This document shows positions 16,325 through 24,416 of a DNA stretch of 39,979 nucleotides, in pieces. The position numbers and the translations under genes are program-made. The notes beneath the pieces were generated by a model. The model did no database searches. It was given only the letters and a program-made list of their open reading frames with translations, and was not told the DNA's origin. Location: the NCBI RefSeq assembly GCF_001424565.1, contig NZ_LMOL01000002.1, forward strand, positions 39,989 to 79,967, read 5' to 3'. The DNA is from Arthrobacter sp. Leaf141. GTDB lineage: Bacteria; Actinomycetota; Actinomycetes; Actinomycetales; Micrococcaceae. How positions within the stretch are numbered: position 1 is the stretch's first letter; every line of letters begins with the position of its first letter.

Positions 16325-16763
16325 CCCGGATTCCGGCGACAATCTCCTTGAGCATGTCCAGCCGGGGCTCCACGCCGGCATCGAGGTAGGGCCAGACCAC
16401 CACAACCCCCAGGAAGCGCCCACTCTCCCACAGGCCCACGGTGGCGGCCACCTTTCCGTTCCCGCCGGCGTCGTTATACCCAACAACGACGGCGTACGCG
16501 GCTTTGCCGGGCAGGTTCAGTTCGCCCTCGGCCAGCTGGGTCCCGGCCCGGTCCTCGAGGTAAAAATCAGCCATCAGGTGGGCCCAGCCGTTGGCCTGCG
16601 GTGCGCCCTGCACGGACGTGTCATCCTTGATGACCGTCACCAGGACCCCGTTGGCCAGGCCGTACTGTTCGGTGTCCGGACCGGCGGTGGAGTCGTCCAG
16701 CGGTTGGGTGTGCGGCGGGAACTCTGCCGTGAAACCCAGCGGCGATTCAATGTGCACGGACAT
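16317..16763 (-). CDS. Conserved hypothetical partner of the WXG-motif protein, 148 aa
   Basis: Unrecognised soluble protein with no signal peptide or membrane helix. It has alternating beta strands (GVLVTVIKD, AYAVVVGYND, KVAATVGLWES, FLGVVVVWPYLD) and a final helix (EPRLDMLKEIVAGIRVS). The layout recalls the Mog1/PsbP/DUF1795-like fold seen in some actinobacterial lipoproteins and secretion-associated proteins, but I cannot assign it. ATG at 16763 has GAGAGG 8 nt upstream; GTG at 16769 overlapping the upstream stop (GTGA) is the alternative. It is co-transcribed and probably translationally coupled with the WXG protein, suggesting a functional pair. Confidence 0.7.
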   Translation of the reverse strand: MSVHIESPLGFTAEFPPHTQPLDDSTAGPDTEQYGLANGVLVTVIKDDTSVQGAPQANGWAHLMADFYLEDRAGTQLAEGELNLPGKAAYAVVVGYNDAGGNGKVAATVGLWESGRFLGVVVVWPYLDAGVEPRLDMLKEIVAGIRVS

Positions 16764-16765
16764 GG

Positions 16766-18358
16766 TCACAGCCTCTCAAGCGTGGTGTCATTGGGGACTT
16801 TATAGTACGTGGAGACGTTGGTGGTGGCCTGGCTTTCGGTCTTGACCTCCACCTCGCCCACCTTCACGTCGATGCCGGCCTCGGTGGAGGCTGTCACCAC
16901 GTTGTTGACCTGGACAGTGGCGGAACCGGCCTCGTAGAGCCTGGCCGCGTCGGCTGCCGCAGCGGTGTCGTTGCCCAGTGCGACGTTGCGCAGGTAGCTG
17001 TCCACCACCGCACGGTTGTCGCCGGAATAGTCCACGTCGATCTTCACGGTGCCCTGCGTTCCCACCGTCACGGAGGACTCCACCTTGGCTGCCTCCACGT
17101 CCCCGCCGGCCACCACACCCTGGGCCACGGTGCCGTCCAGGGAAACGGACACGGACTCGATGTTGCTGTCCTTGTCCATGTTGACCTGCAGCCCGCCCGT
17201 GCCGGAGGCCTCAAACACGCGGCCGTCCAGGTCAAGCTTGCCCTGGGCCGTCACCTCGGCGGTGGCGGCGGCCGTGCCGTCGGAAAGGTTCCGTTCATAC
17301 GCCAGGTCCAGCTGGACAGACCCGGAGGCGGCGCCGGCCTCACCCTCGGCGGAGAGGGACAGGGTCCCCTTGGCCTTGTCGGTCTGGCCGGTGGAGCCGT
17401 TGTCGTCGGCGGAATCGTTGATGGTGTCCAGGATGTACCCGGGCGGGTTGGAAGCGACGTCCTTGATGTCGCCCACACTGTCCGGGGGAAGGTCGCGGTA
17501 CATCTGTTCGCGGGCCGCCATGGCTTCCTCCACGCTGCCGAACGTGTACTCGCGGGACACCTCACCGTTCAGCGTCACCCCGGCGGCACCGGAGGGGTCA
17601 TTAACGCCCAGGCCCATGTTGCCGTAAACCTTCATGGTGGCGGACCCGTCGGCATTCTCCACCACTTCCGTTCCCACTTCAGCGCCGCCGTGGACCCACG
17701 CCACCCGCGCTTCGATGGACGCGCTGCCGGTTTCGGAGTAGACGGGGATGTCGGCCTTGGCGAGGTCCTGGAGGTGTTCCTTGGCCTGTTCCTGGGCGGC
17801 GGCGGGGATGCCGCCGTCCATGCGCATCAGGTCCTCGGCAAAGGGGCCGTCCGCACCCTCCCCTTCGATCAGGTACTGCCGGTCCTCGGCGGAAAGGGAC
17901 GCCCACCACGCGGCCTGCTCCTCCGGGCTTGCCTTCAGCATCGACGCCAGACCGGACTCCAGCTCACGGCGGTGCTCGGCGGCGGCCTCTGCCTTGGCCG
18001 CCTGCTCCTTCAGCCACTCCTTGGCCTGGTCGGCAAAGGACGTGATCCGGTCCCAGGTTCCGCCGCCACCACCGCCACTTTCGCCACCGCCGCCCGATGT
18101 TGAGGCCTGGTCCTGCTCATCGGCGTGCTGGCGCAGGATTTTGGAGTTGGCCCGGAGGCTGGCAACCACCCGTTCCAGGCTGGGGCGGTGGCTGCCGGTC
18201 CAGTCCTGGCGGAAACGCTCACCGTCAGTGCCCTTCCACGGCGCCGCCTGGATCTGGCTGTGCAGCGAGGTGGACCTGTTGCCCAGCAGGGCGGCGGCCT
18301 GGTCGACCGCTTTAGCCAGGGCGCGCAGCTGGCTGACGTCGGCGCCGTAAAAAGTCAT
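16766..18358 (-). CDS. WXG-motif (ESX/type VII-like) multidomain protein, 530 aa
   Basis: The N-terminal ~85 residues form a helical hairpin with a W-K-G turn at 41-43, as in WXG100/ESAT-6-like proteins, and a preceding helix LRALAKAVDQAAALL. A Gly/Ser linker (88-100) and a long charged helix (~102-165) follow. The remaining ~360 residues are beta-rich and acidic, with repeated strand patterns (GSATMKVYGN, KGTLSLSAEGE, QGKLDLDGRVFEASG, GTVKIDVDYSG), and contain no Cys. No toxin domain is recognised. No EccC ATPase or other secretion gene is in the window, so secretion is unproven. The frame runs up to 18718, but ATG at 18358 has GGGGGAA upstream and gives a standard WXG start (MTFYGADVSQ). 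Confidence 0.75.
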   Translation of the reverse strand: MTFYGADVSQLRALAKAVDQAAALLGNRSTSLHSQIQAAPWKGTDGERFRQDWTGSHRPSLERVVASLRANSKILRQHADEQDQASTSGGGGESGGGGGGTWDRITSFADQAKEWLKEQAAKAEAAAEHRRELESGLASMLKASPEEQAAWWASLSAEDRQYLIEGEGADGPFAEDLMRMDGGIPAAAQEQAKEHLQDLAKADIPVYSETGSASIEARVAWVHGGAEVGTEVVENADGSATMKVYGNMGLGVNDPSGAAGVTLNGEVSREYTFGSVEEAMAAREQMYRDLPPDSVGDIKDVASNPPGYILDTINDSADDNGSTGQTDKAKGTLSLSAEGEAGAASGSVQLDLAYERNLSDGTAAATAEVTAQGKLDLDGRVFEASGTGGLQVNMDKDSNIESVSVSLDGTVAQGVVAGGDVEAAKVESSVTVGTQGTVKIDVDYSGDNRAVVDSYLRNVALGNDTAAAADAARLYEAGSATVQVNNVVTASTEAGIDVKVGEVEVKTESQATTNVSTYYKVPNDTTLERL

Positions 18359-18437
18359 GTGTTCCCCCGGTGACCTTCGCGGTACGTGGTTCGCGCCGCG
18401 CCGTGAAGTGCTGGTCTTCATCGTTGCACGGTCGCCC

Positions 18438-18475
18438 GGCCGGGGCGATGGGGACGGCTCCCCATCACCCCGGCC
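18438..18475. repeat. Long inverted repeat between divergent genes
   Basis: Arms GGCCGGGG-C-GATGGGGA and TCCCCATC-A-CCCCGGCC enclose a CGGC loop: 16 of 17 positions pair. It lies between the 5' ends of the WXG gene and the DUF1206 gene, where a terminator is not expected. It could be an RNA hairpin in the WXG leader (80 nt before its ATG), an operator, or a barrier to read-through. Confidence 0.8.
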
Positions 18476-18575
18476 CCTTGCACCGGGAACTACCCCGCGC
18501 ACCGCCGGCGTGGCACGATTGCATCTGTGTGGGGGAAAACTTAGCGCCACACAGCGCTCGCACGGAGGAACAGCC

Positions 18576-19406
18576 ATCAAAAAAGAACTTAAACAGGCAG
18601 CTGACACCGCAGAGACTGTCACCAACTCGCGGTCGCTGGAACTGCTGGCACGCGCGGGCTTCGCCGCCAGCGGCGTGCTGCACCTGCTGGTTGGCCTGAT
18701 CGCCATCAGGCTTGCCATGGGCGGCTCCGGCAGCGCCGACTTCAGCGGCGCCGTTGAGGAACTCTCGGCCCAGCCGGCCGGCCCGTTCCTGTTGTGGGCC
18801 AGCTTCGCCGCCTGCGCGGCGCTGGCGCTGTGGCAGGTCAGCGACGCGATTTTCGACTACAACCACCTTCCCGCCAAGGACAAAGCCGGCAAGAAGGCCA
18901 AGGCAGCGGCGCAGGCAGTGGTCTTCACGGGTCTCGCCCTGACCCTGATGTCCTTCGCCATGGGATCGGGCTCCGGCGGCGATAACAAAAAGACCGCCAC
19001 GGACCTGACCATCGCCGTGATGAAGGCTCCGGGCGGTGTGGCACTGCTGGTGCTGGTGGGTGTGGGCATCGCCGTCACGGGCGTGGTGTACGCCATCCGC
19101 GGCTTGCGTAAATCGTTCGAAAAGCAGCTGCTGATGCCGTCCTCGCACACGGCACGCACCGCCGTGACGGTGCTGGGCGTGGCCGGTTATGTGGCCAAGG
19201 GCACGGTCCTGCTGCTGACCGGGATGCTGATCGCCATCGCCACGCTGCGGGCACACCCGGAGGAATCCACCGGCCTGGACGGCGGCCTCCGCGCCCTCCG
19301 CGACCAGCCATTCGGGGTTTACCTGCTCGCTGCGGTAGGCGCAGGCCTCATCTGCTATGGCGTCTACATGGTGGTCCGGGCGCGGCTCGCCAAAATGGAG
19401 AAGTAG
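18576..19406 (+). CDS. DUF1206 membrane protein, probable AUC start, ~276 aa
   Basis: Integral membrane protein of the DUF1206 family: six hydrophobic segments in three two-helix units. Each unit opens with an ARAGFAASGVLHLLVG-like, AAQAVVFTGLALTLM-like or VLGVAGYVAKGTVLLLTG-like helix. The function of the family is unknown. No ATG, GTG or good TTG fits the start. GGAGG at 18564-18568 points, at a 7-nt spacing, to ATC at 18576 (then KKELKQAADTAETV), and homologues usually begin near this sequence. TTG at 18519 is the fallback, without a ribosome-binding site. A sequencing error turning ATG into ATC is also possible. It is divergent from the WXG operon. Confidence 0.8.
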   Translation: MKKELKQAADTAETVTNSRSLELLARAGFAASGVLHLLVGLIAIRLAMGGSGSADFSGAVEELSAQPAGPFLLWASFAACAALALWQVSDAIFDYNHLPAKDKAGKKAKAAAQAVVFTGLALTLMSFAMGSGSGGDNKKTATDLTIAVMKAPGGVALLVLVGVGIAVTGVVYAIRGLRKSFEKQLLMPSSHTARTAVTVLGVAGYVAKGTVLLLTGMLIAIATLRAHPEESTGLDGGLRALRDQPFGVYLLAAVGAGLICYGVYMVVRARLAKMEK

Positions 19407-19425
19407 CCCCAGGATCCCCTTTCGC

Positions 19426-19431
19426 TAGGCT
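19426..19431 (+). promoter_or_regulatory. -10 element giving a leaderless transcript
   Basis: TAGGCT is followed after 6 nt by the ATG at 19438, with no Shine-Dalgarno sequence between. Confidence 0.45.
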
Positions 19432-19437
19432 GGAACC

Positions 19438-19932
19438 ATGCCCCAGGTACGCGCCGAACGACTCATCCGCCTCGATCCCGCGACTGTCTTCGCCTTTTCG
19501 CAGACCACCGGCGCCTTCCGGCTGAAATGGGACCCGTTTATCTCCGGGCAGGGGTTCCTGGCCGGCGCCACGGCGGCGGGCAAGGGCGTGCAGACCAAAA
19601 CCCGCTCCCGGCTGGGTCTTGGCATGGTCAGCGAGTACGTTTCCTACGCCCCGCCCCGGAATGTGGGCATGACAATGGTCTCCGGGCCGTGGTTCTTCGG
19701 CACGTTCGGCGGCGGCTGGCGTTTCACCGCGCACGACGGCGGCACCAGGGCCGTGTGGAAGTACACCTTTTCCTGCCGCCCACCACTGTTGCGGCCGGTG
19801 ATGGAGCGGATCGGCACCTGGCTGCTGGGCCGGGAAATCGAGCGCCGCATCGAAGCCTTTGCCAGGGCCTGCGAGGACCCCGCACTGGTGGCGGAATTCC
19901 GCACCCTGGCCGCACCGCCGTCGAACGCCTGA
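19438..19932 (+). CDS. SRPBCC-family (polyketide cyclase/dehydrase-like) protein, 164 aa
   Basis: Small soluble protein with the START/SRPBCC layout: an opening strand and helix (VRAERLIRLDPATVFAFSQT), a curved beta sheet (KGVQTKTRSRLGLGMVSEYVSY, RNVGMTMVSGPW, GGWRFTAHDGGTRAVWKYTFSC), and a long C-terminal helix (RPVMERIGTWLLGREIERRIEAFARAC). These proteins bind hydrophobic ligands; no catalytic residues can be named. It lies 31 bp after the DUF1206 gene but has its own -10 element. It is convergent with the lacI-type gene on the other strand. Confidence 0.75.
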   Translation: MPQVRAERLIRLDPATVFAFSQTTGAFRLKWDPFISGQGFLAGATAAGKGVQTKTRSRLGLGMVSEYVSYAPPRNVGMTMVSGPWFFGTFGGGWRFTAHDGGTRAVWKYTFSCRPPLLRPVMERIGTWLLGREIERRIEAFARACEDPALVAEFRTLAAPPSNA

Positions 19933-19957
19933 GCGCCGAGCCCTGCGGAAACGCGCC

Positions 19958-21007
19958 TTACTCCACGGCCTCCTCCTGCGCGGGCCCTTCCTGCGCGGGG
20001 ACTGGACCTGTTGACCCGCCGCCTTCCAGCCGGCACATCACCAGCTCCTGCCGCAGCGACGTGGCCCTGCCTTCCAGCTGGTCAATCAGGGCCGCCACCC
20101 CCATGCGGCCAAGTTCGTGTCCCGGGGAGGTCAGCACAGTCAGTTCCGGGTCCACCATGGCAGCCATCTCCGCCGAGGATGCCACGGACAGCACGGACAG
20201 GTCCTGGGGAATCCGCCGGCCGGCGCGCCGCAGCCCGCTGGCCAGGCCCGGCGCGGCCTGCTCGTTCTGGACGATCAGCGCCGTAACCCCCGGGTAGGCC
20301 GCCAGGATTTCCGCGGCGGCCGCTTTACCGGCGGCCGGGTTCGCCTCGCACGTGAAGGCCGTGGGCACCAGGTCCTGGCGCCGCATTTCCGCCTCGAAGC
20401 TGTCCCGCGAGCGGCTGACGGGACCGAAGGCGGCAAGGCTGCGGCTGCCGATGGCGTCATCCAGCAGGGCAATGTTCCGGTGGCCCAGGGCCGTCAGGTG
20501 CTGCACCGCAGCCACCAGGGTTTCCTCAAAGTTGATGTCCACGTAGGTGAGCTCCTCCGGCGCCCTGGTGCGGCCGATGAGCGCAAACGGCGTGCCGGAT
20601 TCCTGCAGTTCCTGCACCCGCGGATCGTCCAGTTCAACCTCCATCAGGAGCACCCCGTCCACCAGCCCGTTGGCCGTCAGTTCGGTGGCCTGGCCGGCCT
20701 CGTTGCTGATGGGCCACAGCACCAGGTTGTACCCCAGTTCCCTGGCCGTGGCCGCAGCGCTGGTGAAGAACTGGATCACCGTGCCGCTCATGGAATGCTG
20801 CAGGGCCGGGAACAGCAGCGCAATGATCCGCGTGCGTTTGCTGGCCAGGGCACGTCCCACGGCGTTGCGCCGGAAGCCCAGTTCCCGCATGGCGGCTTCC
20901 ACTTTTTCCCGGGTCCTGGCCGAGACGGGTTTGGTGTTGTTGATGGTGAACGACACCGTGGCGATCGAGACGTTCGCATGGCGTGCAACGTCCTGCATGG
21001 TGACCAC
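19958..21007 (-). CDS. LacI-family regulator of sugar module 1, 349 aa
   Basis: LacI/GalR-type repressor. The N-terminal helix-turn-helix MQDVARHANVSIATVSFTIN (residues ~4-23) and hinge region GFRRNAVGRALASKRTR are followed by a periplasmic-binding-protein-like sugar-binding domain (from ~62). GTG at 21007 is chosen because GAAAGGATC lies 6 nt upstream and it begins just before the DNA-binding domain; the frame stays open to 21238 without meaningful content. ATG at 20998 is an alternative. It is divergent from the binding-protein/permease operon; two matching palindromes in the shared promoter region are its likely operators. The effector is unknown, presumably the sugar imported by that ABC system. 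Confidence 0.9.
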   Translation of the reverse strand: MVTMQDVARHANVSIATVSFTINNTKPVSARTREKVEAAMRELGFRRNAVGRALASKRTRIIALLFPALQHSMSGTVIQFFTSAAATARELGYNLVLWPISNEAGQATELTANGLVDGVLLMEVELDDPRVQELQESGTPFALIGRTRAPEELTYVDINFEETLVAAVQHLTALGHRNIALLDDAIGSRSLAAFGPVSRSRDSFEAEMRRQDLVPTAFTCEANPAAGKAAAAEILAAYPGVTALIVQNEQAAPGLASGLRRAGRRIPQDLSVLSVASSAEMAAMVDPELTVLTSPGHELGRMGVAALIDQLEGRATSLRQELVMCRLEGGGSTGPVPAQEGPAQEEAVE

Positions 21008-21073
21008 GGCAGATCCTTTCGGAGGGAAATCCCGGGGAACACACGACGGGACGTGCCGGCGGCACCCTTCCAG

Positions 21074-21186
21074 TAAAGCGGTTAACTTTTTCCTTGACAA
21101 GGCCGGGCGGACGGCCCCAGACTCTTCTAAAGCCTTCCACCCAAACCCCGGCCCACCGCGGGTCGAACCATCGGTTAAGCGCTTTA
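21074..21186 (+). promoter_or_regulatory. Promoter of module 1 with two LacI-type operators
   Basis: TTAACCGCTTTA (read on the minus strand, 21085-21074) and TTAAGCGCTTTA (21175-21186) are near-identical LacI-type palindromes with centres ~101 bp apart. Between them lie TTGACA (21094-21099) and, after 18 bp, CAGACT (21118-21123). One operator sits just upstream of -35 and the other downstream of the start point, an arrangement suited to looping repression of both divergent genes. Confidence 0.7.
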
Positions 21187-21228
21187 CTGAAGCTGTGACG
21201 ATCCCGTGAACCGGCAAAGGAGCCACCC

Positions 21229-22452
21229 ATGAAAACACCCCGCAGGATAGCCTCGCTCACCGCCCTTGCAGCCCTGGCACCGCTCGCCCTGGCCGGCTGC
21301 AGCAGCGGAGGCGGGGCCGGCGACGGCGGTGACGTGGACAGCCTCAGCATTGTTGACTACTACAACAACGACCCGGACAAGTCCCTGGTCCAGGCGGCCC
21401 TGGACCGCTGCGCTGCGGACCTCGGGGTGAGCATCAACCGCGAGACCGTGCCCGGCAAGGACCTGATCCAGAAGGTGCTGCAGCGTGCATCCTCGAAAAC
21501 GCTCCCGGACGTGCTGATGCTGGATAACCCGGACGTCCAGGAAATTGCGGCCACCGGCGGCCTCTCCCCGCTCAGCACCTACAACGTGGACACGTCCGGC
21601 TTTGCCGACGGCATCCTCGAAGCTGCCACCTACGAGGGTGAGGTCTATGGCCTCGCCCCCACGGTCAACACCCTGGGCATCTACTACAACAAGGACCTGC
21701 TGCAGGCTGCCGGCGTTCAGCCGCCCACCACCTGGGAGGAACTGAAGGCTGCGGCGGCCAAACTCACCGAAGGCGACCGCTACGGCGTCGCGTTCTCCGG
21801 CATCGCCACCTATGAGGGAAGCTGGCAGTTCCTGCCGTTCATGTGGTCCAACGGCGGCGACGAGACGGACCTGACCAGCCCCAAGGTGTCCCAGGCCCTC
21901 TCGCTCTGGCAGGACCTGGTGACCGGCGGCTCCGCCTCCGCATCCGTGATCAACTGGTCACAGGCGGACGTCAAGGACCAGTTTGTGGCCGGCAAGGCCG
22001 CCATGATGGTCAACGGCCCCTGGCAGATCCCCGCGCTGCGCAAGAGCCCGGACCTCGCCTGGGACTCCGTTAAGATCCCCGTGCGCGAAGCCGGCCAGGA
22101 ATCCGTGGCGCCGCTGGGCGGCGAAGTCTGGACCGTGCCTGAGACAGGCAACAAGGCCAAGCAGGCCAAGGCGGCGGAGTTCGTCGAATGCATCAGCAGC
22201 GACGAAAACCAGCTCGCCCTGGCGGAGGCCCGCTTCACTGTGCCCACCAGGACGGCGCTGGCCGGGGAGTACGTGTCGCGGGTCCCGGAAATGGCCAGTT
22301 TCACCGAACAGGTGGCTACGGCCCGCTCCCGGACCGGCAAACTCGGCGAGGCCTGGCCGGAGGCCGCCACCGTCATCTACGACGCCATCCAGCTCGCACT
22401 GACCGGCAAGGCCAGCCCTGCCGACGCCTTCAAACAGGCCTCGGCGGGGTAA
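21229..22452 (+). CDS. Sugar ABC transporter substrate-binding lipoprotein, 407 aa
   Basis: Family 1 extracellular solute-binding protein. It has a lipoprotein signal peptide with lipobox LAGC (Cys24) and a Gly/Ser/Asp tether. Typical elements are the LGIYYNKDLLQAAGVQPPTTWEEL segment (~145-168) and GKAAMMVNGPW (~255-265), common in maltose/oligosaccharide-binding relatives. AAAGGAG lies 6 nt before ATG. First gene of an operon with two permeases, a ThuA-like protein and an oxidoreductase. The substrate is probably a di- or oligosaccharide or glycoside, but the sequence alone does not say which. Confidence 0.92.
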   Translation: MKTPRRIASLTALAALAPLALAGCSSGGGAGDGGDVDSLSIVDYYNNDPDKSLVQAALDRCAADLGVSINRETVPGKDLIQKVLQRASSKTLPDVLMLDNPDVQEIAATGGLSPLSTYNVDTSGFADGILEAATYEGEVYGLAPTVNTLGIYYNKDLLQAAGVQPPTTWEELKAAAAKLTEGDRYGVAFSGIATYEGSWQFLPFMWSNGGDETDLTSPKVSQALSLWQDLVTGGSASASVINWSQADVKDQFVAGKAAMMVNGPWQIPALRKSPDLAWDSVKIPVREAGQESVAPLGGEVWTVPETGNKAKQAKAAEFVECISSDENQLALAEARFTVPTRTALAGEYVSRVPEMASFTEQVATARSRTGKLGEAWPEAATVIYDAIQLALTGKASPADAFKQASAG

Positions 22453-22457
22453 CGGCC

Positions 22458-23477
22458 ATGAACCGCACGCAGGATGTGCAGGGCACGACGGCGGAAGGCG
22501 GGGTGGGGGTGCATCCGGAACGTCCCGGGGTGGCTGAGGGCGCCGCCGCACGGGAGCCCGGGGCAACGAACGCCGTCGCGCCCCGGGGCAGGAAGGTGAC
22601 CCGCGAAGCCGTGACCCGGCTGCTGTTCGTGGCACCGGCAGGCCTGTTTCTGGTGCTGTTCTTCGGCTACCCGGTGGTTAAGAACATCACCATGAGCCTG
22701 CAGGACTACACCACCAAGACGTTCTTCACCGGCGAGGCCCCCTGGGTGGGGCTGGCCAACTACGCCACCGTGGTGAACAGCAACCTGTTCGGTCCGGCCA
22801 TGGTCAACACGGCACTGTTCACCATCGGCTCCATCGCGGGACAGTTTGTGATCGGCCTGGCGCTGGCCTGCTTCTTCCGGCGGCGCTTCCCGCTGAGCAA
22901 CTTCCTGCGTGCCATGCTGCTGCTGCCCTGGCTGCTGCCTTTGATCGTCAGCAGCGCCACCTGGCGCTCCATCCTGGACCAGGACAGCGGCATCCTCAAC
23001 CAGTTCCTCACCAGCCTGGGCATCATTTCCCAGCCCGTGCCCTGGCTGACCAGCCCAACGGTGGCACTGATCGCCGTCGTGATGGTGAATATCTGGGTGG
23101 GCATCCCGTTCAACGTGACCATCATCTATGGCGGCCTGCAGGACATCCCCGATGAACTGTACGAAGCCGCGGCGCTGGACGGCGCCACGGGCTGGCGGGC
23201 GTTCCGGCATATCACCTGGCCCAACCTGCAGCCCGTGGTCAGCGTGGTGCTGGTGCTCGGCGTGGTCTACACCATCAAGGTCCTGGACATCATCCTGGGC
23301 CTGACCAACGGCGGTCCCGCCAATGCCACCCAGACCCTGTCCATCCGCTCCTACCAGGAGTCGTTCACCAACTTCGAATTCGGGGTGGGTGCAGCGTTCA
23401 GCAACATCCTGATCCTGATTTCGCTGGTGTTCGCCGTGATCTACCTGCGCGCCAACCGGCGCGCGGTGGACGAGTAA
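22458..23477 (+). CDS. Sugar ABC transporter permease (MalF-like), 339 aa
   Basis: Six-helix inner-membrane permease of the carbohydrate uptake (CUT1) type. The EAA loop YEAAALDGATGWRAFRHITWPNL, which docks the ATPase, is at ~235-257. The first ~50 residues are a hydrophilic, Gly/Ala/Glu-rich extension before TM1 (LLFVAPAGLFLVLFFGYPVV). It starts 5 bp after the binding-protein gene with a weak ribosome-binding site (GGGGTAA), suggesting coupled translation. No ATP-binding subunit is encoded in the window, so a shared MsiK-type ATPase is likely. Confidence 0.92.
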   Translation: MNRTQDVQGTTAEGGVGVHPERPGVAEGAAAREPGATNAVAPRGRKVTREAVTRLLFVAPAGLFLVLFFGYPVVKNITMSLQDYTTKTFFTGEAPWVGLANYATVVNSNLFGPAMVNTALFTIGSIAGQFVIGLALACFFRRRFPLSNFLRAMLLLPWLLPLIVSSATWRSILDQDSGILNQFLTSLGIISQPVPWLTSPTVALIAVVMVNIWVGIPFNVTIIYGGLQDIPDELYEAAALDGATGWRAFRHITWPNLQPVVSVVLVLGVVYTIKVLDIILGLTNGGPANATQTLSIRSYQESFTNFEFGVGAAFSNILILISLVFAVIYLRANRRAVDE

Positions 23478-23487
23478 GGAGGCCGCC

Positions 23488-24375
23488 ATGACCACCATGG
23501 ACCCCACAGCCACCCGGACCCGAGCCCGGACCCGGACAACCGGCACCGGACGCACCGGCACCCCAAAAACCGAGCTGCGGAACGCCGGGTACACGGGCCT
23601 GGGCATCGTTTTCCTGGCCGTAATGCTGTTTCCCGTGTACTGGATGGTGAACGCCTCCCTGCAGCCCTCCGGCAACACCCTGACCGCCGGCTTTTTCCCG
23701 TGGAACCCCAGCTTCGACGGGTATGCCCGCGCCATCGCCGAGCAGGGCCCCAACCTGCTGACCAGCCTTGCCGTGTCCCTGGGAACGGTGGTGTTCAGCC
23801 TGGCAGTGGCGGCACCGGCCGCCTACGCGCTGGCCCAGTTCCGCTACAAGTGGGTCAACCTGGCCCTGCTGGCCATCCTGGTGTCCCAGATGATCCCGGG
23901 GATCGTGATCGCCAACGCCCTGTACACGGCGTACAACGACCTGGGCCTGCTTAACAGCATTCCGGGCCTCATTCTGGCGGACTCCACCCACGCCATCCCG
24001 TTTGTCATCCTCATCATGCGGGCTTTTATGACGGGCATTCCCACCTCCATCGTGGAGGCGGCCCGGGTGGACGGCGCGGGGCTGGTGCGCTCGTTCGTCT
24101 CGATTGTGCTGCCCATCAGCAGGAACTCGCTCATCACCGCAGGGCTCTTCGCGTTCCTGTTCTCCTGGAGCGACTTCCTCTTTGCCCTGACCCTGACCAC
24201 CACGGATGAGGTGCGGCCGGTGACCCTTGGCATCTACCAGTACCTGGGGACACAGGTCTCCAACTGGAGCGCCGTGATGGCCACCGCCGTCCTGTCCTCC
24301 CTGCCGGCGATCGCCCTGCTGATCCTGGCCCAGAAATACATTGCGGCCGGCGCCACCGGCGGAGCCGTCAAATAA
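23488..24375 (+). CDS. Sugar ABC transporter permease (MalG-like), 295 aa
   Basis: Second CUT1 permease. EAA loop [21 protein letters not shown] (~190-210), six hydrophobic helices, and the usual [14 protein letters not shown] after TM1. The N-terminal ~35 residues are Thr/Arg-rich with short repeats ([17 protein letters not shown]). The ribosome-binding site AAGGAGG with 6-nt spacing is the strongest of the operon. It pairs with the preceding MalF-like subunit. Confidence 0.92.
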   Translation: MTTMDPTATRTRARTRTTGTGRTGTPKTELRNAGYTGLGIVFLAVMLFPVYWMVNASLQPSGNTLTAGFFPWNPSFDGYARAIAEQGPNLLTSLAVSLGTVVFSLAVAAPAAYALAQFRYKWVNLALLAILVSQMIPGIVIANALYTAYNDLGLLNSIPGLILADSTHAIPFVILIMRAFMTGIPTSIVEAARVDGAGLVRSFVSIVLPISRNSLITAGLFAFLFSWSDFLFALTLTTTDEVRPVTLGIYQYLGTQVSNWSAVMATAVLSSLPAIALLILAQKYIAAGATGGAVK

Positions 24376-24416
24376 CCATCGCCCGCACGGGCAGATCCAA
24401 CCAGTTAGGAAAACGA

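Noticed and set aside
16766..18358. Calling the WXG protein a toxin and its partner an immunity protein
   Set aside because: No nuclease, ADP-ribosyltransferase or other toxin motif can be seen; the pairing alone is not enough.
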